Shown here in pieces: positions 7,505-13,797 of a DNA stretch of 32,877 bases. Position 1 is the first letter of the stretch, and each line of letters starts with the position of its first letter. Origin of the DNA: Syntrophales bacterium. GTDB taxonomy: Bacteria > Desulfobacterota > Syntrophia > Syntrophales > UBA2210. Under the pieces are notes generated by a model that worked only from the letters and a program-made list of their open reading frames with translations, made no database searches and was not told where the DNA came from. Both the position numbers and the translations under genes were made by a program. The DNA is taken from contig JAQUQY010000001.1 of NCBI GenBank assembly GCA_028715865.1, positions 1 through 32,877 of the forward strand. The letters are read 5' to 3'.

Positions 7505-7863
7505 GCCCAGTGCCCTTCCACGTCGGGAGCCTTTGCCTCCTCCAGACGTCCTGACCGGTATTCTTCCAGCGCCTCGGCTACCGTCCCGGCGCTGGTGTTG
7601 AAAACTGCAATCCCAGCCGCCGTAAGAACACGAAATGCCTTCGGACCGCAGTGACCCGTAACGAGAGCCTTCGCGCCCGTCCCCGCAACTGTTTGCGCCG
7701 ATTGAATTCCGGCCCCTTGGGCCGCGTTAAGATTCTGCCGGTTGTCTATCACTTCGAAGGCGTCACTTTCCATGTCATATACCAGAAACTTCGCCGCCCG
7801 ACCGAAACGTCAGTCCAGCGGAGCCTTAAGATCGTCACCTGATGATGTAAATGCTATTTTCAC
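7501..7863 (-). CDS. NifX/NifB-C family cofactor-binding protein with an in-frame TGA at codon 18 (candidate selenoprotein or nonsense allele)
   Basis: The GTG at 7863 has AGGAGG nine bases upstream and opens a 120-residue NifX-family frame: KIAFTSSGDDLKAPLD, then TGA at 7810-7812, then RFGRAAKFLVYDMESDAFEV and on to EGHWA. Both halves carry family motifs (the start KIAFT, RFGRA, NLNAAQGAGIQSAQ, ALVTGHCGPKAFRVL), so one gene is interrupted only by this codon. A normal caller would start at the internal ATG 7773 and lose the first strand and RFGRA. The family binds Fe-Mo or other metal-sulfur cofactors. The stop overlaps mrp by ATGA, so coupled translation of mrp would need ribosomes to reach the end of this frame. 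Explanations are Sec insertion (selC is at 16511-16608), a nonsense mutation such as TCA to TGA, or a sequence error. Confidence 0.75.
7767..7788 (-). promoter_or_regulatory. Candidate bacterial SECIS hairpin downstream of the NifX TGA
   Basis: Read on the minus strand, UUUCUG pairs with UGGAAA (four Watson-Crick pairs and two G-U pairs) around the 10-base loop GUAUAUGACA. The loop starts 28 bases after the TGA and opens with G. Bacterial SECIS elements commonly have a short apical loop with G in its first two positions, 16-37 bases after UGA. CGAAG just before and CUUCG beyond a 7-base bulge could lengthen the stem. No energy calculation was made, and chance is possible. Confidence 0.3.
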
Positions 7864-8002
7864 CTGTACATGCCTCCTCACGTGCATCTGTGGTTCATTT
7901 ATGAATGACCGCGCCATCTTCATGGAAAGGGCGCGGCAGCTCATCCTCACAACATACAACTACACGAAGGTTAAGCCGTTCATCTAAAAAGTTTCGAGAT
8001 TA

Positions 8003-8314
8003 TCAGTCCGTCGCGTTTCCGGCTTCAAGCTCGGCAAGACGCTTCCTTATGCTTTCCAGTTCGACCTGCAGGACATCCGCCTGGTTCCTGAGCGCCTGTT
8101 TTTCCATCTCAGGTTCCGGTTCCTGATATGGAGCCGCATGGCCGTAAGGCGCCGCGTAACGGCCGAAGCTACCCCAGCCGGGGAAAACGCCGGCAGTGAC
8201 CATGTCTCGCCATCGGAATCCTGCTCCTCCAAATCCTCTTCCCCGGGTTCCACGTTCTCTGCCGAAGCCCATTCCATAGTTTCTTCCTGGAACGGGATTG
8301 GCGTATCCCGGCAT
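8003..8314 (-). CDS. DUF5320-like small protein
   Basis: This protein of about 103 residues starts MPGYANPVPGRNYGMGFG, like the Gly/Met/Arg-rich start of DUF5320 proteins (usually MPGGDGTGP and similar). It has a middle rich in Gly, Phe and Arg and ends in a charged coiled coil (EMEKQALRNQADVLQVELES, then IRKRLAELE). DUF5320 genes often sit beside Mrp/NBP35 and NifX-like genes, as here. The role is unknown; it may act in assembly of the Mrp/orange-protein cofactor system. A longer in-frame start at 8347 exists, but neither start has a strong ribosome site and the family start favours 8314. The gene lies about 120 bases downstream of a sigma-54-type promoter on the same strand. Confidence 0.7.
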   Translation of the reverse strand: MPGYANPVPGRNYGMGFGRERGTRGRGFGGAGFRWRDMVTAGVFPGWGSFGRYAAPYGHAAPYQEPEPEMEKQALRNQADVLQVELESIRKRLAELEAGNATD

Positions 8315-8436
8315 TGCGAAAACATCCCGCTCGAGACTGTTCGCCATCCAGGCGCTTATTGCCTCGCCCAGATCACCGGCAACAACTGAATGCTGTTCTC
8401 ATTCTCCGGGCCTTTTTGTCCTTTGCCCCATAACAC

Positions 8437-8452
8437 AGCAATACTGGTGCCA
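8437..8452 (-). promoter_or_regulatory. Sigma-54 (RpoN) promoter, -24/-12 element
   Basis: On the minus strand the sequence reads TGGCAC-CAGTA-TTGCT, an excellent match to the RpoN consensus TGGCAC-N5-TTGCW with correct GG and GC spacing. Transcription should start near 8425 and run into the DUF5320-like, NifX-like and mrp genes, all on this strand. The sigma-54 activator gene lies just upstream, which is the expected arrangement for a local enhancer-binding protein. Confidence 0.85.
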
Positions 8453-8556
8453 AAGCGCCACCATCATAGCAATTTTTATAACGTCTCGATATTATTGTAT
8501 ATAAATTGAATGGAAAGTATGTGACCGGGATTGGTAGGTTGCGATATAGCTACTGC

Positions 8557-8715
8557 TTATGCCAGCTCAGGCGCATTGATGCTACTCTTATTCTTTCGTG
8601 AAGATCGGCCGTCCTTTTCCGGAAGGGTCATGCCAAGCCTCTTCATTCTGCGGAAGAGTGTGGTTTTATGGATACCAAGTTCCCGTGCCGCCGCGAGGCG
8701 GTTGAAGCCGTTTTT
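8557..8715 (-). pseudogene. Severed C-terminal Fis-type HTH of the sigma-54 activator
   Basis: Directly after the TAA at 8716-8718, the same frame continues KNGFNRLAAARELGIHKTTL, then FRRMKRLGMTLPEKDGRSS and a short tail to a TAA at 8557. This is a textbook Fis-family helix-turn-helix (NRLAAARELGIHKTTLFRRM) with no further damage. A single-base change of the usual Glu or Lys codon to TAA explains it. A homopolymer indel does not, because the frame is preserved on both sides. Confidence 0.85.
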
Positions 8716-9969
8716 TTACAAAGCGGCCTTGATAGCCTGGGTGTCGAGGATTTCGTGGGCGGACCTGATATTCTGATCAATGCCCACCTTTGAACCTCGC
8801 TTCGTCAATTCTTCAGGCAACTGTTCAATCCCGATGTGACCGTCGCCTCGTAAAATAAAGGCCCGCTCAATGACATTCTCCAGCTCCCTGATATTTCCGG
8901 GCCAGTCATGGGCCATGAAAAGCGAGAAGGCTTCCGGTGTCACACCCTGCACTGACTTTTGCTGCAGCCTGTTAAATCGCGCGACAAACTGGGCCGCCAG
9001 GAGAGGAATATCTTCTTTTCGCCGGCGAAGCGGGGGCAATTCAAGACGTACCACGTTCACACGATAATAGAGGTCCTCCCGGAAAAGACCCTGATTCATC
9101 CTGGCCGCGAGATCCCTATTGGTCGCCACAATCACGCGAACATCAGCTTTTTCGGATCTGGTTGATCCAAGGGGCTCAAAGGTTCGCTCCTGAAGTACCC
9201 TGAGAAGCCGGACCTGGAGGGCCGGTGATATCTCGCCTATTTCATCGAGAAACAACGTACCTCCCCGGGCCAGGGCGAAACGGCCGGGCTTGTCACGGTT
9301 GGCGCCAGTAAAGGCTCCAGCCTTGTAGCCGAATAGTTCCGACTCAAGGAGCGTTTCGGGCAGCGCCCCGCAATTGACTGCCACAAAGGGGGAACGGTTT
9401 CGCGGGCTGAGGGAATGAATCGTCCTCGCAACAAGCTCCTTGCCTGTTCCCGTTTCGCCAAGGAGAAGAACGGTGCTGGGGCTTGCGGCAATCGCGGGTA
9501 GAACCTCGAACACCTTCTGCATAAGGGGGCTTCGGCTTGACAGATCACCTACACGGTATTTTCCCTCAAGTTCCTGACGCAGAGCTTCGATTTCCGACAA
9601 GTCCCGGAAGGTCTCCGCCCCGCCGATGACTTCGCCGCGGCCATCCCTAAGCACCGCCGTGGAGATGCTTATTGAAATGCGGTTTCCGTCGGCATCAATA
9701 ATGTATCCTGATTTTCCGATGACAGGTTTGCCCGTCTTCAAGGTTTTCTGAAGCGAGCAGTCTGCCCCGCACATACTGGATCGGAAGACCTCCGAGCAGA
9801 GTCGGCCCAAGGCCTGCTCCCGCGGAACCCCGGTAATCTCTTCGGCTGCCCGGTTGAAGGACGTGACGCGCCATTCCATGTCCACCGTAAAAACACCGTC
9901 AGAGATGCTCTCCAGGATTTCATCCGTCGGAGTACGCATATTCGACACTTTGTTCTTTCTTCCCGTCAT
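8716..9969 (-). CDS. Sigma-54-dependent enhancer-binding regulator (PAS-AAA+), truncated in its Fis HTH by TAA
   Basis: An N-terminal PAS domain (ILESISDGVFTVDMEWRVTS onward) precedes a full AAA+ sigma-54 activation domain. The latter has Walker A LLLGETGTGKELVART, the sigma-54-contact motif GAFTGA, Walker B GGTLFLDEIGE, and the arginine-rich LPPLRRRKEDIPLL. The Fis-type DNA-binding domain begins with DTQAIKAAL and is then cut by TAA at 8716-8718. The missing part of the helix-turn-helix follows in the same frame at 8557-8715. The start is uncertain: ATG 9969 and ATG 9939 both keep the PAS domain, an upstream GTG at 10059 is also open, and none has a clear ribosome site. It should activate the sigma-54 promoter at 8437-8452. 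Without its HTH it could act only from solution or not at all. Confidence 0.85.
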   Translation of the reverse strand: MTGRKNKVSNMRTPTDEILESISDGVFTVDMEWRVTSFNRAAEEITGVPREQALGRLCSEVFRSSMCGADCSLQKTLKTGKPVIGKSGYIIDADGNRISISISTAVLRDGRGEVIGGAETFRDLSEIEALRQELEGKYRVGDLSSRSPLMQKVFEVLPAIAASPSTVLLLGETGTGKELVARTIHSLSPRNRSPFVAVNCGALPETLLESELFGYKAGAFTGANRDKPGRFALARGGTLFLDEIGEISPALQVRLLRVLQERTFEPLGSTRSEKADVRVIVATNRDLAARMNQGLFREDLYYRVNVVRLELPPLRRRKEDIPLLAAQFVARFNRLQQKSVQGVTPEAFSLFMAHDWPGNIRELENVIERAFILRGDGHIGIEQLPEELTKRGSKVGIDQNIRSAHEILDTQAIKAAL

Positions 9970-10225
9970 AACCGCTTGTTTACCCACGTGTTCCAGGTGC
10001 GTGGATCTTAAAAAATGGTTGCTGTTCTCCCTGCGCCTCTCACGGTTCACCTGCCGCACCGCCGGTTGTTCGAGCTCACCCTGCTTTGGTTTTTTTCTTA
10101 CAAAATCCCCCTCCTGTTATCGTGCCGGGAGAACTTGGAAGTTCAAAATTTCAAGCATGTAATTGTGTTCTTGCATGATTCTTGGAATTGGTCAATTGTT
10201 GACTAAAAAACGCTTGTCCTGGCAG

Positions 10226-10238
10226 TGAACCGCCCCGG
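10226..10238 (+). repeat. IS3-type terminal-repeat-like sequence, second copy
   Basis: TGAACCGCCCCGG is identical to the first 13 bases of the IS3 remnant at 6091-6103 and lies in the same orientation. After it the two sequences diverge. No transposase remnant is visible on either side. It may be the end of another decayed element or the trace of an older insertion. Confidence 0.45.
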
Positions 10239-10374
10239 ATAGTCCGCTACCCCTTTTTCATCCAGGGAAAAAGCTGCCGGACAAGAAAACTCAAGGGAAA
10301 TAAAACGTAACGGCCGGTAACGGCAGAAACAAGGACAAACAGGAAAAGAGCGTTCAACATCCGGGGTGGGTCAA

Positions 10375-10409
10375 TTTTCGTGATAAAAAGGGATTAGTTT
10401 TCGTGATAA
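10375..10409 (+). repeat. Short direct repeat, possible IS21-type end remnant
   Basis: The 12-base unit TTTTCGTGATAA occurs twice, starting at 10375 and 10398, 23 bases apart (two helical turns). Repeated units of this look occur at the ends of IS21-family elements, where the transposase binds. No istA or istB trace is seen. Confidence 0.35.
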
Positions 10410-10569
10410 TTGACAGCGGTTATCCTGACAATTACGACCACGGTCAGTAAAAAATGACCCCGGTCTCGTACCGCTCTTCATCCGAAAGGAATTCTCGAAC
10501 TCTCCTTGAGGGCGTGTTTGATGACCGTTAAAGCATACGCGGGACGGTTCAGAGATTGATCTTTGCCGT

Positions 10570-10612
10570 AAAAAAAAGGCACTCACACATGATATTCATG
10601 TAATGAGTGCCT
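10570..10612 (-). terminator. Rho-independent terminator of cspA
   Basis: On the minus strand AGGCACTCA pairs with TGAGTGCCT (9 bp). An inner ACATGA/TCATGT pairing extends the stem, and eight T residues follow. It lies 22 bases after the cspA stop. This is the clearest intrinsic terminator in the window. Confidence 0.92.
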
Positions 10613-10634
10613 GCTTCTGTTCATCTGGCAGACC

Positions 10635-10838
10635 CTAGATGATTTTTACATTCTCTGCTGATGGACCTTTCGCGCCCTTTACAACATCGAAGCTCACGGA
10701 CTGGCCTTCAGTCAAGGTCTTGAATCCACCGGCCTGGATGGCGCTGTAATGCACAAAAACATCACCGCTGCCATCACTCTTCTCGATAAACCCGAAACCT
10801 TTGCCTTCGTTAAACCATTTCACTTTACCTTCTGACAT
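10635..10838 (-). CDS. cspA: Cold shock domain protein, CspA family
   Basis: This 67-residue protein is a complete single cold-shock domain. It starts GKVKWFNEGKGFGFI, where KGFGFI is the RNP1 motif. DVFVHYSAI is RNP2, and the C-terminal strand is GPSAENVKII. The protein binds single-stranded RNA and DNA and acts as an RNA chaperone. The start is preceded by AAAGGAGG with nine bases of spacing. The gene has its own terminator at 10570-10612 and a leader containing a hairpin-plus-T-run at 10894-10929. Cold-shock genes are often controlled through their leader, but whether this one is cold-induced cannot be told. It lies just outside the left end of the selC island. Confidence 0.95.
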   Translation of the reverse strand: MSEGKVKWFNEGKGFGFIEKSDGSGDVFVHYSAIQAGGFKTLTEGQSVSFDVVKGAKGPSAENVKII

Positions 10839-10893
10839 CGCTTGTATCCTCCTTTCTTAAATTTTCTCAGCCGGATCAAAACGATGACAAGGT

Positions 10894-10929
10894 AAAAAAA
10901 TAGCCACCCAGACATTAGAGCATGGTGGC
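10894..10929 (-). terminator. Hairpin with T-run in the region upstream of cspA
   Basis: On the minus strand GCCACC pairs with GGTGGC around a 15-base loop and is followed by TATTTTTTT. The T-run ends 56 bases upstream of the cspA start. It could attenuate transcription into cspA or end a transcript arriving from the right. Before the island inserted, that would have been selC read-through. No gene is seen from 10930 to 11195. Confidence 0.5.
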
Positions 10930-11195
10930 CATCCCTCGCACTTCAAAATGTCTCTATCCAACTTTCTGCCGCACTTCTTTAAGGATTAAATATGCAGCAT
11001 GCTGGTGACATTACACCTGTGCTGCTCAATAGTCAAGGATTATTTTACTAACAGTTATTTTGTAATGTCTAAGAAACCGGTGCTTACGCGGGAAAGTCCC
11101 TGAAACGTCCCGGGTATTAAGGAGCCGTCGTTAATGGATGTTCTTGACCTGCGCTTGCATGCTTTGCCTATATTAGCATGATATTATTAATAAAA

Positions 11196-11224
11196 TGGCG
11201 GAAGTGCATGGGAATCGAACCCAC
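11196..11224 (-). repeat. Distal attachment-site repeat (tRNA-Sec 3'-end copy)
   Basis: These 29 bases are identical to 16511-16539. In selC orientation they cover the T-arm, the 3' acceptor strand, the discriminator G and CCA. The match ends at 11225 (A against C). Nothing of the tRNA 5' half is present, as expected for the far end of an integrated element. Confidence 0.9.
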
Positions 11225-11436
11225 AGGGCTGATTGCAACAATATGTAATTATTATGATAATTCTTTTTAGAAAAAAGCGGGTACAGAATGGGGACAGCCC
11301 CTGCCACCTGCACAATAATCACCGGCGGATCTCACAGTACTGCATATCTTCAGATACATCTATATGGGTTGGTCGTACGCTTACCCAAAAACAGCTGAAG
11401 TATTGCAAGGTGGTTTTTCAGGTAATCAACTGATTG

Positions 11437-12030
11437 TTAGTTTCGCGATATTTCCTCCCGGAATCGACAAAAACGAATGGACAGCTTCAATAAAAAAAGA
11501 TAAAAACCACTTGTCGAGAGTGTAAACAACTTTATTTTTTCGCTCTTTTCCAAGAACACCGCTAATGGCATAGAGTGGATGTCATCGAGCAAAGCTATGT
11601 ATTCATCATCCAATCCCATGCCTTGCGGCAAATAGAATAAAGTGTATACGTGCTGCTTGCGGATAGCATCAAGTTTAGAATCGATTTCGGTTCTTGATAT
11701 TCCGCTATTCTCAAGTACCTCTATGTAGCTACTCAGCGGAATGATTGGTGCGAAAACTATGTTGACTGGCAAGTCTCTTTCATTGTCGGGATCAATATCG
11801 CAACTATTAGAAAGAATTATTCCCCTAACATTACACAATGTTCTACTGCTATATTCAATTAGCTCAAACGAGTTCCAGCCATCTCCCTGAAGGATTTCAT
11901 CTGGGTACAAACGAGTATAGTACATAAAGTTATCAGGGAAACCCTCCAATGCCCTGATGAGATTATTTTTTTGCTCCTGGGTTAAGTAATATGGAATGTA
12001 GTCTTCAATTGTTTCTCTATTTATCTCCAT
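11437..12030 (-). CDS. Uncharacterised island cargo protein (third gene of TIGR04255 operon)
   Basis: Not recognised with certainty. This 197-residue protein has a central motif, RGIILSNSCDIDPDNERD, followed by NIVFAPIIPLSSY. It resembles a recurrent pattern in unnamed mobile-element proteins, in which an SxxCDI/L motif in a beta-strand precedes a V-x-APV/I strand; this is inference from pattern only. The C-terminal part is hydrophobic and basic (FYLFLLKLSIRFCRF) and may be an amphipathic or membrane-contacting helix. It starts 17 bases after the 112-residue gene and has no strong ribosome site, so translation is probably coupled. The coding sequence is AT-rich compared with the chromosome, a sign of transfer. 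Confidence 0.7.
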   Translation of the reverse strand: MEINRETIEDYIPYYLTQEQKNNLIRALEGFPDNFMYYTRLYPDEILQGDGWNSFELIEYSSRTLCNVRGIILSNSCDIDPDNERDLPVNIVFAPIIPLSSYIEVLENSGISRTEIDSKLDAIRKQHVYTLFYLPQGMGLDDEYIALLDDIHSMPLAVFLEKSEKIKLFTLSTSGFYLFLLKLSIRFCRFREEISRN

Positions 12031-12047
12031 ACTTGGGCTCTTGTATG

Positions 12048-12386
12048 TTAGTTCACGTAAAGTTTCCCGATGTTTTCATATAGTACTTTCTCAAACTTTC
12101 TTCCCAAAGGTTCCTGATTCGAAAGTAGATTATGGTAGAATTCAGATATTTTCTCCTCAAAAATAGTGTTTTCAGAATAATGTGAATATGTGAATAGATA
12201 TTTATGTGCATCATTAGTTGGGGTATTAGAGAGTGATCTATACCAACTTGCTCCTACTTTTTCCTTTAATTCCTTATAGTTAACATACGGATCATACGTT
12301 ACGGGCGTTTGAGCTGCCATGATACCAGCGACAATGAAAATTGATCCAATTGTACGCGAGAGATGATTAATGCGATATTCATTCAT
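12048..12386 (-). CDS. Uncharacterised small cargo protein with an N-terminal hydrophobic helix (second gene of TIGR04255 operon)
   Basis: Not recognised. The 112-residue product has a hydrophobic segment at about residues 12-30 (IGSIFIVAGIMAAQTPVTY), which could be a membrane anchor or a buried helix. A polar, aromatic-rich remainder follows (ASWYRSLSNTPTNDAHKYLF, then YSHYSEN). Its start overlaps the end of the TIGR04255 gene by 8 bases, so the two are almost surely co-translated and may act together. Codon use is AT-rich, as in its neighbours. Confidence 0.7.
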   Translation of the reverse strand: MNEYRINHLSRTIGSIFIVAGIMAAQTPVTYDPYVNYKELKEKVGASWYRSLSNTPTNDAHKYLFTYSHYSENTIFEEKISEFYHNLLSNQEPLGRKFEKVLYENIGKLYVN

Positions 12387-13131
12387 AAATTGGCCCCAGT
12401 CTTTCTAGTGTTTCAGCTGTAAGACAACTGAAGAACATCTCTTTGTTTGCAGTATGAATATCTTCAAGCTTATCCTCTAGGCGTGTCAGAAAATCATCAA
12501 ATTTCTCGTCTTGCAAATTACATATCGTATCGATATCAATAACCAATCCCTCAGAAATGATCTTCTTATCAACTGATTCAGCTTTAACTGATGACATGAT
12601 TTGAACAGCCTGAATATATATGGTTCGTGGTATTTCAATACGAATTTGAATGTTTTCTTTTTCCAGTTTGTGCTCACCTATTTGTACTTTAAGCTTGACT
12701 GATGATATCTGGTCTTGCAAGCGAGCTGATGGAATAATATCCACGTACTTCATTGAGTAACGATAAACATTTTGGATAGTGCCAACATCAACAAGGATTT
12801 GTGTAGCTTTCAGAATAAATTCCTTAAAATTATTCCACCCCGGATATGGTAATTTACATGCAATCCCGAAGCTCGCATCTCCAATGAGAATGATAAAGTT
12901 GCCCCAAAAAATTCTAGTCAAAGGTGTGTACTGCAGATTTGAATCATTGTCTCGAATTTCTTTAGGAACACTTGCTGCTCCTAATTGCTCAATTTTTTTC
13001 TCGCCTTCCAGATTCTTAAAAAAAATCCCAGGTAATATGTTAGAAGCAGCAACAGAAGATTTAAATCGCATTTCAAAGACTGCATCAATCAATGGTTCCG
13101 CAGTGAGCTTTATAGGTAATTGCGAAGACAT
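12379..13131 (-). CDS. TIGR04255 family protein
   Basis: This 250-residue protein starts with the hallmark of the sporadically distributed TIGR04255 family: LTAEPLIDAVFEMRF near residues 9-23, where the family usually has P-x-P-I-x-E-A-x-x-x-x-R-F. Later features are the Y-x-P-x-x-R strand (LQYTPLTRIFWGNFIILIGD) and an N-terminal-half helix (WNNFKEFILKATQILVDVG) leading to YRYSMKYVDIIP. The C-terminal end is a helical YHS-free tail (FFSCLTAETLERLGPIYE). Molecular function is unknown; these genes are patchily spread and often paired with small partners on mobile DNA. AAGGAA five bases upstream supports the start. It is first in a three-gene minus-strand operon with a good promoter at 13273-13301. 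Confidence 0.82.
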   Translation of the reverse strand: MSSQLPIKLTAEPLIDAVFEMRFKSSVAASNILPGIFFKNLEGEKKIEQLGAASVPKEIRDNDSNLQYTPLTRIFWGNFIILIGDASFGIACKLPYPGWNNFKEFILKATQILVDVGTIQNVYRYSMKYVDIIPSARLQDQISSVKLKVQIGEHKLEKENIQIRIEIPRTIYIQAVQIMSSVKAESVDKKIISEGLVIDIDTICNLQDEKFDDFLTRLEDKLEDIHTANKEMFFSCLTAETLERLGPIYE

Positions 13132-13272
13132 TTAGTTTCCTTGGATGTTATCCGGCATGAAGCGTTGTTAGGTAAATAATTCACCGGTAACGTTTGTCCA
13201 TTGACAATGTTCACAACAAAACAATTTAGCCAGTCTGTTAGGTGTGAGAAAGAAGTCCATCATTTACTATAA

Positions 13273-13301
13273 TTCATAATCCTTCTAATGTGTTTTGTCA
13301 A
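13273..13301 (-). promoter_or_regulatory. Sigma-70-type promoter of the cargo operon
   Basis: On the minus strand TTGACA (13296-13301) and TATGAA (13273-13278) are separated by exactly 17 bases, in an AT-rich context. Transcription would start about 135 bases ahead of the TIGR04255 gene. The 354-base gap 13132-13485 holds this promoter, the oppositely directed promoter at 13431-13460, and a run of T then A residues (about 13401-13426). No gene is seen in it. Confidence 0.65.
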
Positions 13302-13430
13302 TAGTAGCGATTATCCAAGAATATGGCATGATTATATCGATCCAACGAACCACAGGCGGCGAGAATGAGCCTGTAAAGGGCTCGTCGGAGCCGGCATGCA
13401 TTTTTTTTCATCAAAGCAAAAAAAAAGTGC

Positions 13431-13460
13431 TTGACAGGCCTACAGACTCTCATGTACACA
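13431..13460 (+). promoter_or_regulatory. Sigma-70-type promoter of the island core genes
   Basis: TTGACA at 13431 and TACACA at 13455 are 18 bases apart, 25 bases ahead of the ribbon-helix-helix start, with AGGAGGTG between. The -10 region overlaps a small imperfect dyad (TGTACA and TTAGTCACTAA), a plausible operator for the RHH protein encoded next. Confidence 0.55.
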
Positions 13461-13485
13461 TTAGTCACTAACAGGAGGTGACACC

Positions 13486-13755
13486 ATGCCCAAAGAAAAA
13501 GGAGACATGCAGGCAGTAACCATCTGGATCAACAAAGACCTGGTGGCACAGATCGACACACTCGCAGAAAAGGGAGACCTTACACGGAGCAAGCTCATCG
13601 GTAATATCATTGAGGTAGGCGTGGAAGAACTCCAGGTAATGAACAAGCTGGGCATATGGGCGGCGGCCCGGATATTCGAGGATATACGACAAGCGTTGAA
13701 GAATCGTCACAAGAGACGAAAAGCCGCCCAGGAATCAAAGGACCAAGAAGAATAA
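13486..13755 (+). CDS. Ribbon-helix-helix (CopG/Arc-like) DNA-binding regulator
   Basis: This 89-residue protein has a clear RHH fold: strand MQAVTIWINKDLVAQIDTLA, turn, then LTRSKLIGNIIEVGVEEL as helix 2. A basic tail follows (ALKNRHKRRKAAQESK). Such proteins act as dimers, with the strand inserted in the DNA major groove. An AGGAGGTG ribosome site is five bases before the ATG. As first gene of the plus-strand core it probably autoregulates the promoter at 13431-13460 and controls the replication and integration genes. It could instead act as an accessory DNA-binding protein at the origin. It is not obviously an antitoxin, since no toxin-like partner follows. Confidence 0.82.
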   Translation: MPKEKGDMQAVTIWINKDLVAQIDTLAEKGDLTRSKLIGNIIEVGVEELQVMNKLGIWAAARIFEDIRQALKNRHKRRKAAQESKDQEE

Positions 13756-13760
13756 AAAAA

Positions 13761-13797
13761 GGCAAGCACCCGACTTTGGCCGGTCCCGGTGCTTGCC
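13761..13797. repeat. Perfect 10-bp inverted repeat between the RHH and small-protein genes
   Basis: GGCAAGCACC pairs with GGTGCTTGCC around a 17-base GC-rich loop, five bases after the RHH stop. Seven A residues flank its left side, so on the minus strand it would be hairpin plus T-run, a good terminator against transcription coming leftward. On the plus strand it lacks a T-run. Next to a Rep_trans-like gene, a replication-origin (nick-site) hairpin is another option. Confidence 0.6.

Larger units (their letters stand above)
10060..10569. other. Gene-free stretch with mobile-element debris
   Basis: No convincing gene is seen between the activator gene and the cspA terminator. The stretch holds an IS-end-like TGAACCGCCCCGG at 10226-10238 and a direct repeat TTTTCGTGATAA at 10375-10386 and 10398-10409. 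The GGGTGGGTCAATTTTCGTGA context of the first repeat copy resembles the repeated ends of IS21-type elements. Open frames here lack ribosome sites and recognisable protein character. Confidence 0.5.

Noticed and set aside
7864..8002. A possible short minus-strand peptide between the DUF5320-like and NifX-like genes
   Set aside because: The open stretch of about 35 codons has no usable start or ribosome site and shows no recognisable motif.
8716..8718. TAA in the activator as evidence of an altered genetic code
   Set aside because: TAA and TGA both serve as normal terminators in the other genes of the window (for example the methyltransferase gene ends in TAA and mfd in TGA), so a code change is not credible; a point nonsense change is enough.
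8700..8730. Homopolymer frameshift (seven T residues) as the cause of the activator truncation
   Set aside because: The frame is the same on both sides of the stop, so a single indel does not explain it; only a substitution does.
11233..11433. Plus-strand open frame of 66 codons at the left end of the island, considered as an excisionase
   Set aside because: No HTH pattern and no ribosome site; the composition is like non-coding AT-rich DNA. The stretch 11225-11436 is left without a gene.
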